Assembly (NCBI GenBank): GCA_963931865.1
Contig: OZ007509.1
Location: 4,880,947 to 4,944,946, forward strand
From: Axinella damicornis
Lineage: Eukaryota > Porifera > Demospongiae > Axinellida > Axinellidae
Reading direction: 5' to 3'
DNA length: 64,000 nucleotides
The notes beneath the pieces were generated by a model that had not been told where the DNA came from, did no database searches, and saw only the letters and a list, made by a program, of their open reading frames with translations. A program made the position numbers and the translations under genes. Shown in pieces: positions 58,101 to 64,000 of this stretch (position 1 is its first letter; each line of letters starts with the position of its first letter).

Positions 58101-59148
58101 AACAGTGCGGGCCTGGGAACAAGGCTATGTACATACACGTGTGTTTGTGGGCAGGGAGTACGTGGAGGCTCTATAGCTGCTTCCTCCAGAGTCCAGAGCA
58201 ACCCAATAGTGAATATCTTTATTTGCAAACAACTTACAATCAGTGATACCGTGTTTTTCAGGTTGCTTGCTTCGTCCAAACTCGGAATGCAAAACTGCAA
58301 AGTATCACGTGACTTGAATCCACCAATAGAATCCAAGTTGTCACGTGACAACTTGGATTCTATTGGTGGATTCAAGTCACGTGATACTTTGCAGTTTTGC
58401 ATTCCGAGTTTGGACGAAGCAAGCAACCTGAAAAACACGGTAACCCACAACATCCTGGCTGAAGATCTGTTCACAGCACACTACTTTGATGTATCCCTAC
58501 TGCTGTTAAGGTTCTTTGCACTGCTTAATGTACCGCATCGTGCACGGTCTGGTGTGTTACTGCAGCACACTGCAGTGGGACTCACCAGGCAGACCCTGCA
58601 GGTTGGCCACGATCTGTGTGCTCGTCTCATTGATCTCTGTGAACCGAATGTAGCCACTGATCCCCCGGGCTCTGAACATCACTACCCCCACATGGGTACC
58701 TGGCAGGCAGAAGTGGGTATATGCATGATAAGGAGGATCGATTTCATGCTGTGACAGGAGTGGACCTCATCCACAAATAGCCACAAATCATTTGAAGTGA
58801 AGTGAAATCATTTGAAGTGAAATCATTTGAAGTGAAGGCTGAAAACATGGGCGAGTATTAAATCTTTGCAACAGCAGACCAAAGGCCTGCAAACACACTC
58901 CACTTTGATTTCAAGAATCAGCCAGAATGCTTAGGTGATAACCCCGACCACAGCAGTCCTACCGGGGTCCACCAGACACTGAGTTCCTATTCCTACTCCA
59001 CGCTTTTTGTTGTCTGGTGTTGCAAAGCTTAAAACCGCTGCAATATTCAACTCAGGGGTGCGTGCACGCACACCGTGAAATCTTGCCACTCACCAAGCAC
59101 TGGGCCGCAGAGCGCTAGCAACGCTGCCAGCAATACACAACCCCTCAT
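50485..59148 (-). CDS. Secreted, GPI-anchored Cu-only SOD-repeat protein (three SOD domains)
   Basis: Seventeen exons on the minus strand: 59094-59148, 58586-58699, 57792-57951, 57492-57682, 57063-57123, 56437-56536, 55657-55831, 54926-55030, 54550-54838, 54240-54459, 53886-53972, 53704-53806, 52817-52889, 51735-51853, 51345-51477, 51005-51150, 50485-50627. Total 2274 nt, 757 aa. The N-terminus is a signal peptide (MRGCVLLAALLALCGPVL). The C-terminus is a GPI-type hydrophobic tail (PLSLLLLAACLLLALAY). Three Cu/Zn-SOD-like domains each keep all four Cu-ligand His: NWHVH/NWHIH (63/65, 222/224, 526/528), GPHYDP or GGHYNP (87, 244, 545), and the late His in GRSVVIH or GRSIGLH (154, 316, 626). The loops between GPHYDP and GDL contain no His, so the Zn site is lost, as in Cu-only SODs. 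The usual active-site Arg three residues before the last Cys is Asn160, Met324 and Leu635. The expected role is extracellular copper or superoxide chemistry at the cell surface. Confidence 0.9.
50722..50746. repeat. Poly-G tract in SOD-repeat gene intron 16
   Basis: About 20 consecutive G followed by AGGG. It is one of several long G or C homopolymers in the window. Confidence 0.85.
51198..51305. mobile_element. Near-perfect hairpin MITE, TAGCCTCG family reference copy
   Basis: The 108-bp element is almost fully palindromic: TAGCCTCGTTCCCAGGCCTC, then CACCCCAGCTTTTGTCGCTT, an asymmetric centre, then the complements. Exact 8-bp direct repeats TGTACGAA flank it. That duplication length and the TAG ends fit a hAT-type non-autonomous element. 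It lies in intron 15 of the SOD-repeat gene. Confidence 0.92.
51484..51520. repeat. (GT)n/(GC) microsatellite at a splice acceptor
   Basis: GT repeats interrupted by GC begin a few bases from the acceptor of SOD-repeat exon 15 (51477), so on the minus strand a CA repeat ends in CACTGTAG at the splice site. Confidence 0.9.
51593..51668. mobile_element. Hairpin MITE, TAGCCTCG family, decayed
   Basis: TACTCTCGTTCCCAGGCCCT and CGCCCAGCTTTTCGACG at the left, GGCCTGGGAATGAGACTA at the right. The right arm lacks the AAAAGCTGG part. Confidence 0.7.
52118..52200. repeat. Long purine (G-rich) tract in SOD-repeat gene intron 13
   Basis: A T-run is followed by about 75 bases of almost pure G with scattered A and T. 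On the transcribed (minus) strand it is a C-rich stretch. Confidence 0.9.
54026..54080. repeat. (GATA)n microsatellite
   Basis: About a dozen GATA/GACA/CATA tetranucleotides in intron 10 of the SOD-repeat gene. Confidence 0.9.
55595..55630. mobile_element. 36-bp minimal hairpin MITE, TAGTCTCG variant
   Basis: The element consists only of TAGTCTCGTGCCCAGG and CTGGGAGCGAGACTA around a few bases. GCAGGTGGC and GCAAGTGGC flank it as a one-mismatch target duplication. It is 26 bp from the donor of exon 7. Confidence 0.82.
56066..56366. mobile_element. 301-bp TIR element, longer relative of the hairpin MITEs
   Basis: TAGTCTCGTGCCCAG at 56066 and CTGGGCACGAGACTA ending at 56366 are exact inverted repeats. 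CACACAGCC flanks both ends. Unlike the short copies, the interior is about 270 bp of non-palindromic sequence, so it may be closer to the parent transposon. Confidence 0.85.
56889..57000. mobile_element. Hairpin MITE, TAGCCTCG family, rearranged copy
   Basis: The left arm TAGCCTCGTTCCCAGGCCTT is followed by a duplicated CAGCGTTTGTCACTTGCAG-type segment. The right arm is ACTGCAAGCGACAAATGCTG with GAGAAGGCCTGGGATGA, truncated before GAGGCTA. It lies in intron 5 of the SOD-repeat gene. Confidence 0.8.
57450..57484. mobile_element. 35-bp minimal hairpin MITE at a splice donor
   Basis: TAGCCTCGTTCCCATG and CGGCCTGGGAATGAGGCTA form a complete 35-bp hairpin. Flanks CACTAACTC (57441-57449) and CACTCACTC (57485-57493) look like the target duplication. 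The right flank contains the GTGAGT donor of SOD-repeat exon 4 (exon ends at 57492). Confidence 0.82.
58045..58127. mobile_element. Hairpin MITE, TAGCCTTG variant
   Basis: TAGCCTTGCCCCCAGGCCCG and CGCTGTTTTC at the left pair with GAAAACAGTGCGGGCCTGGG and AACAAGGCTA at the right. It lies in intron 2 of the SOD-repeat gene, next to a long perfect palindrome. Confidence 0.82.
58248..58441. repeat. Perfect 194-bp palindrome in SOD-repeat gene intron 2
   Basis: From ACCGTGTTTTTCAGGTTGCT to its exact complement at the right end, the sequence is a spacer-free palindrome centred on CAC|GTG between 58344 and 58345. I found no mismatch between arms. Both strands are open in one frame across it, a symmetric artefact. 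No target duplication or family relationship to the TAGCCTCG elements was seen. Confidence 0.92.
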
Positions 59149-60526
59149 ATCTGCGAGCTTAGATCTGCAGCGCAAACAGCACACAACGACGCAAGCAAAA
59201 ACCACTTAGTACCAAGTAAGTGGCGCTGAAATAGTCATACTGATTGGCTTCCGGTGGTGCATGGGCATGAAATGGGTGGGGCTCGCAGTGGTAGCGCGCG
59301 CCGCGCGACGCATACGTCTACTAGCGATCCACGTTCTAAATAGCGCCCAGTTGGAAGTGACCATCAAAACTCCCACGATCGCTACAATCCATGAATCGGA
59401 GCCAGTGCAGGTAGGCCGTCGTTAATGTGTGTTTGAAACGTTAACATCGAAGCACTCATAGTTAATCTAACTGCTGTAAAGGAAAGTATGCCTCTCAGCT
59501 CAGCAAGCATCTCCCCTTTTATGGAGCAAACTTCTGTTTCATGTGTTTGACATGCACCTTTCTATTTCGCCGTTGAACCTACTACTAGATGCACTTACTG
59601 TTTAGAGTACGTGGCCTTGAACCATATTGATTTAGTGGAATGCATATCATTAGTTAATGCATTACTGTAGCCATCGCACGTGGGCAAAGGGTCTGGGCAT
59701 GTGCCTACAACTTTAGTTGTCCACACCTGAATGTAGCCTGCTCCCAGGCCATTCCCACCACCATTGTTTGATCGCTTACAGTATGCTAATATGGCCATAT
59801 TTGCATACTGCAAGCGATCAAATACTGGCGATGGGAGTAGCATGGGAATGAGGCTAGCCCCAATGCTAGTACGAACCAATTAGATTCGTTGATTAGAAAT
59901 GAGGTCATAGAAGTTCTTCAATTGTACTTGTTGGGTATGGCAAATGGCGGTGCTATGCCGTATTACACCAAGTGGGAGCAGAGACCATGATCTTGGTATA
60001 GCCACTGCTCGGTAATTAACCAACCACACGCACTCTAAGCATTCTGTATGGACAACTTGAACGTAGGCATGTGCCCAGATCCTTCCTCCCTGTGTGAAGG
60101 GTCTGGTAATCAGACTAGCATAGCAGAGTATTGGGCATACTTTGCTCAGCTACTCATTAATTTTACAAAATTTCGTTCAATATTTCTAACAATTATACTG
60201 CAACATGATTGATGTCTCAATGTAATATTCCAAACCAAGCTACTATATAGCTCAGCTAGGTTACAACTTGCCTCGTTCCCAGGCCCCGTCTCGAGCCTGG
60301 GAACGAGGGCTAGGTTACAACCACCCTTTGCTGCATTGAGTCATCTCTCACGTCCTTGACCGTTCCCGAGCAGGTACAGGTAGCCAGGCCAGCTTGCTTT
60401 TATAATCCAAAAGTTTGGAGGTCTGATAAACTATGCAGGCAGGCAGGCCAACTTGCTTTCTTTCCTGCGGTCTACTGCATCCTGTGTAACATTGTTCTGG
60501 ATGTCGTACCTCCCACAGGTTCTAGT
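59149..60526. other. Upstream region of the SOD-repeat gene and spacer
   Basis: GC-rich sequence around 59270-59320 (GCGCGCGCCGCGCGACGC) lies 120-170 bp upstream of the SOD-repeat start codon and may be promoter. A plus-strand ATG followed by a GTAGGC donor (59391-59410) could be a tiny first exon of a divergent gene, but the next acceptor does not keep its frame. A MITE is at 59734-59855 and partial MITE copies are near 60079 and 60271. Confidence 0.35.
59734..59855. mobile_element. Hairpin MITE, TAGCCTGC variant
   Basis: TAGCCTGCTCCCAGGCCATT at the left and GCATGGGAATGAGGCTA at the right. Inside, TTTGATCGCTTACAGTATGC pairs with GCATACTGCAAGCGATCAAA around a TAATATGGCCATAT centre. Confidence 0.82.
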
Positions 60527-63500
60527 ATGGCCATGCCGGTAGTCAGCCTCGGAGAGTATGAAGCACTGCAGGCTGAGGTAAGGGTTTATAGTTCCTGGTT
60601 TCATGTCTTGAATCAGGCAATGACATACTTCCCCTGAATGGATGGGAATATAAATGTCTTAGTGATATGCTTCCCCTGAATGGATGACATTGTATTTCAT
60701 GGAATGTAAGTGGTATAAGTGTCTTGAATCTGGCAGTGACAAACTTCCCCTCAGCCTATGTTTCATGTGATGTTGTAAGTGCGCATAAGGAGTACTGCTG
60801 ATGAGGAGTGTGTATAAGGAGTACTGCTGAGGAGTGAAAATTCTCACTAACATCCCTATACCTACATCCCATGAAACACAGCCACTCCAGGGAGGTACAT
60901 GTATTATCACTGCCAGAGCAATTATCACACACAAACGTTTTACCCAAGTTCATTCAGATGTGTTACAAGGACAACCTAATCTTTCTGAGCAGTGCATGGT
61001 CAGTATGTACCACGGAGATCCGAATGTACATTCTTGTTTGTTGTGAAATCTGTAGTGACCATTATGGGAGGAAAATGTAACGTTCTTGACTGTTATGGAA
61101 TTGACTAGCTGTAGTGATCATTCAGTAGTAGAGTCTTAATGAGACGAGAGAAAGAACCGAATGTGGGACAAAAGTTCAGAGATAAGCAAGCTATAGCTGA
61201 ACTGAGCACTGAACCTCTGTCCAACCATACCCTGACCGTGACTGCGACGAGGGCCGTAATTTGTCATATTTTGTAGTTCATGAATATCAACAGCCTATTT
61301 AGTATTCTGTGTGTCGGAGGGTGTGTCTGTGCCGTTGGTACCTGTGAAGCCAACTGTGGCTATTCTTGGTTGCAAGCTTGTACTTGACACAGTCTGACAC
61401 AAAATAGCCCCCCACGATCCTCATGAATATCATTAAATTGCCTCCCTCATTAGACACTAGCCAGGGAAGTATAGAAACCACAAGTTTTTTGGACTACAGA
61501 ATCAAACGTTTTCACCACAAGTTGGTTTCTATAATTCTCTGTTTACACAAACGGAGTTTTGAGTATGAGTCCTCCTAGCCACACACCCCTAGTCTTATCT
61601 GTTTTACCACTCGGTGAAATTCCTGGTCAATTATACCACACAGCTTGAGTGGCAGTGTTTAAAATTTGAACTGAGCATGCTGTCTCAGACACTTGTGAGT
61701 GGCAGACATGTTGGCGGGCAAGCCTTCTCCTTGTCGATCCAGCTGCCATCTACATCTCACTCTCTATATGGGTTGATGTTCACGTACTGCAAGCGACGAA
61801 AAGCTGAGCGAGGGCCAGGGGAACGAGGCTAATCTCCATTCCCTTGTTGTGTTGTGTACTGAACATGTGCATAGTTGTAGATGTACCATGTGGGCTACAT
61901 GCAAGACAACTAACCGTACTGCCGTAGGGTGGTTATCTGAGCTAGCACCACTGAAGTATGTGCACCACCAAGTATGTGTATTACTGTAATCCAAGAAGAT
62001 CTCTATTGCAAACTCACTTACAACATTATATAATGTCAAAGTAGTTCTCCCCCACATGTTGGTCAGTATAGTTTTATGCGCCAAACCAATCGTTGTGTAG
62101 TTTACTGCAAATCAAGAACGCTTAGAAATTATTACAGCCCCCTCCTTTTTAGCATGGCCCCATGGGTATGTCCAGACCCTTCCCTCCCCTTTGCTCCCCT
62201 CTCCCCTCTCCCCTCTCCCCTCTCCCCTCTCCCCCTCTCCCCCTCTCCCCCTCTCCCTCCCCCCTCTCCCCCTCTCCCCTCCCCCCTCTCCCCTCTCCCC
62301 CTCTCCCTTCTCCTCTATTCCCCCCTCTGCTGAAAGGAACAGTGGAAGATAGTCAATTCCAAGGCATATCATTCTCTTTTGGCATCACATATTTGTTTCA
62401 TTGGGCTACACTGCAGCCCAGCTAAATAGTGCCATTGAGCACATTCTTGATCGACTCAAAAAGTGCTTTCAAGTCAGCACAAATTACAATGCACCTGTAT
62501 CCTAGGACCAGATCCATGTGAGCCCTACTGAAGTGACCAGACTCCCTCCCTCCGTTTTCCTTCCACGAGGAGGGCGGAGTTCAAACCAGCATGTTTATAC
62601 TTGGGACAAGAGTCGTGACGACAGTTAGTGGATCTTCCCACTCAGAAACCGAACAGAAGTCCAAATCAGGTAGCAGGTGCTCTTGTCTGATACACTACAT
62701 TAACCTTACATGGCAGTATGTTGTATGTACGTATGGCTACCATTATGGTGTGGGCGGTGGTGGAGGGGCTAACACAGCAGAGCTTGTGTGCACAACTTGG
62801 TTGGTGGGATGTCAGGTGTCCGCTTCCCGTGAAGAGGTGTTCACGCTTTCCAAATGAGGCATCACTTTTCAATGCTTGTGTAGTAACAAGAAGACACTGC
62901 ATCCTGATGCCGGACACATGGAGATACACTAGCCTCGTTCCCAAGCCCCTGCCCAGCTTTTTTTCAGTATGGAAATCCTGGGAGCGGGGTTAGAGATACT
63001 CTATCCAACCAATTTCCCTTCCTAGATCCTCTGGCTTACCTAAGGGATTCCTTCCAGCTGTGCAGCACAAAGTGAGGTGTTTGGTCTATTCTGTGCTATT
63101 GCCTTAGTAACATCCCATTTTCAGGCGACCCTAAGACCAAACATTTAGTTTTAGTGGTGCTGTAATCCCATTTGTGGGAATAGGATTTATTGTACTGCTC
63201 TCTGCTGAAGAGCAACAACAGACATCAACATGCTGATCTGTCAGCGTGTCAGTCTACACCAGGGGCCTCCTTGTCAACTAGTCCGGAATCACTGTTGTGC
63301 TCACAATAATATATTTTTTTGTTCATTTGTTGTTCATTTTTGAATGTTTGTTTACTCTGTACATTGCCAAGACTAGGCATGCTTTAGGGGCATTGTTGTC
63401 AGATTATGTGACATTGCATCTGAGGGATGGTATTTTTGTGATGCTACTTAACCTCCTTAGGAAGTTAGTAAACCCTTCAGAGAGCAGCTCATTGGGTGGT

Positions 63501-63750
63501 GGCAGCCTGCCAAACTATACCATGTGGAGGCTTCTTGGCTAGTCAGCAAAACATTCATGACAGCACTTCCTCACCTCTTATTGGCACAGCTGGCAGCCAT
63601 GCAACTTATCCCTCCCACATGGACGGACACAAGAGTCTGATTTCGGTTAATGAGCGAAAGTATACCAACAGTATTGATTCAGGGTCTAACAGCTTGCGCA
63701 GCGTTTCAGCTGCCCAGCTCAACTGGCACGCCTCATTCAACAAATTAATG
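60527..63750 (+). CDS. Possible 5' part of an unrecognised plus-strand gene
   Basis: Two exon-like segments. At 60527-60577 an ATG opens MAMPVVSLGEYEALQAE and ends in phase 0 at GTAAGG. At 63543-63750 a 208-bp open segment lies between an AG acceptor and GTAGGA, encoding SVNERKYTNSIDSGSNSLRS and ending AQLNWHASFNKLM. Intermediate exons were not found and the phases cannot be checked, so the two may be unrelated. No family recognised. Confidence 0.25.
62178..62330. repeat. Polypyrimidine (CCCCTCT)n tract
   Basis: About 150 bases of pure C and T on the plus strand built from CTCCCCTCT and CCCCTCTCCC units. ORFs with Pro-Ser-Leu composition here are artefacts. Confidence 0.92.
62930..62992. mobile_element. 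Hairpin MITE, TAGCCTCG family
   Basis: TAGCCTCGTTCCCAAGCCCC and TGCCCAGCTTTTTTTCAGTA at the left; CCTGGGAGCGGGGTTA at the right. GAGATACAC and GAGATACTC flank it. Confidence 0.75.
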
Positions 63751-63900
63751 GTAGGACAGTAACTAGACTTACTAGAGCCACCTGATGTCTGGCATTGATT
63801 GTTATTCCCATCTGCAGGTACATACTGTAGTACTACCAACATGATTCCATGCAGCTGCTCATGGTGCTCTGTGTATACAAAGTGTAGTATACAAAATAAC

Positions 63901-63975
63901 TAGCCTCATTCCCAGGCCCACACGCCACTTTTGGTTTGCCGTACTGCAAGCGACGAAATGCTGGTAACGAGGCTA
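63901..63975. mobile_element. Hairpin MITE, TAGCCTCA variant
   Basis: TAGCCTCATTCCCAGGCCCA at the left; GTACTGCAAGCGACGAAATG and CTGGTAACGAGGCTA at the right. CAAAATAAC and CAAAATGAC flank it as a near-exact target duplication. Confidence 0.8.
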
Positions 63976-64000
63976 CAAAATGACAATGATATGGAGAGCA

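Noticed and set aside
58035..58754. 239-codon plus-strand ORF across the perfect palindrome, and its mirror on the minus strand
   Set aside because: The palindrome yields the same peptide from both strands; the ORF runs over a MITE and antisense of SOD-repeat exon 2.
59391..59410. Tiny plus-strand first exon (ATG to GTAGGC) divergent from the SOD-repeat gene
   Set aside because: Joining it to the next visible acceptor at about 60519 gives an immediate in-frame stop.

Overview
This is nuclear genomic DNA of an animal. Genes are split into many short exons with GT-AG introns, one intron is AT-AC, the gene set is metazoan, and the introns are full of small hairpin transposons. A Bar/Bsh-like NK homeobox gene and a GPI-anchored copper-only SOD-repeat protein suggest an early-branching invertebrate, most likely a sponge. 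That taxonomic call is inference. One 200-base N gap (50185-50384) shows this is a draft assembly.

Layout. (1) 940-13496, plus strand: the last twelve exons of VPS8 (CORVET tethering complex), ending in a RING-H2 domain. Its introns carry an inactive pogo-like transposon, a near-perfect snapback repeat and a Gypsy-type reverse transcriptase remnant. (2) 13497-21145: mostly non-coding, with two small terminal-inverted-repeat elements, a 30-bp minisatellite and weak evidence for a minus-strand gene (15883-17367). (3) 21146-23689, plus: a three-exon, 300-aa homeobox gene. (4) 23690-26941: a broken minus-strand ORF, a C-rich tandem repeat and a CRE-containing CpG-rich segment. (5) 26942-31671, minus: a complete twelve-exon RNPC3 (U11/U12-65K, minor spliceosome; 513 aa). 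(6) 31791-47379, plus: a nineteen-exon TGS1 (snRNA cap trimethylguanosine synthase; 1277 aa by my splicing). (7) 48073-49293, minus: an intronless type II membrane protein resembling DUF1647-type glycosyltransferases. (8) 50485-59148, minus: a complete seventeen-exon secreted protein with three Cu-only SOD domains (757 aa). (9) 59149-64000: weak candidate exons and repeats only.

The most striking points concern RNA biology. RNPC3 and TGS1 are divergently arranged with only 119 bp between start codons, so they probably share a bidirectional promoter. Both products act on spliceosomal snRNPs, and TGS1 itself carries a textbook U12-type AT-AC intron (46592-47028), so its expression should depend on its neighbour's product. 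The second theme is a hairpin MITE family (ends TAGCCTCGTTCCCAGGCC) with about twenty copies and 8-9-bp target duplications, including 35-36-bp minimal copies. One of these sits on a splice donor of the SOD-repeat gene.

The exon models of VPS8, RNPC3, TGS1 and the SOD-repeat gene were built by hand from splice sites, reading phase and remembered family conservation. All phases close and the complete genes are multiples of three, but no alignment or transcript was available.
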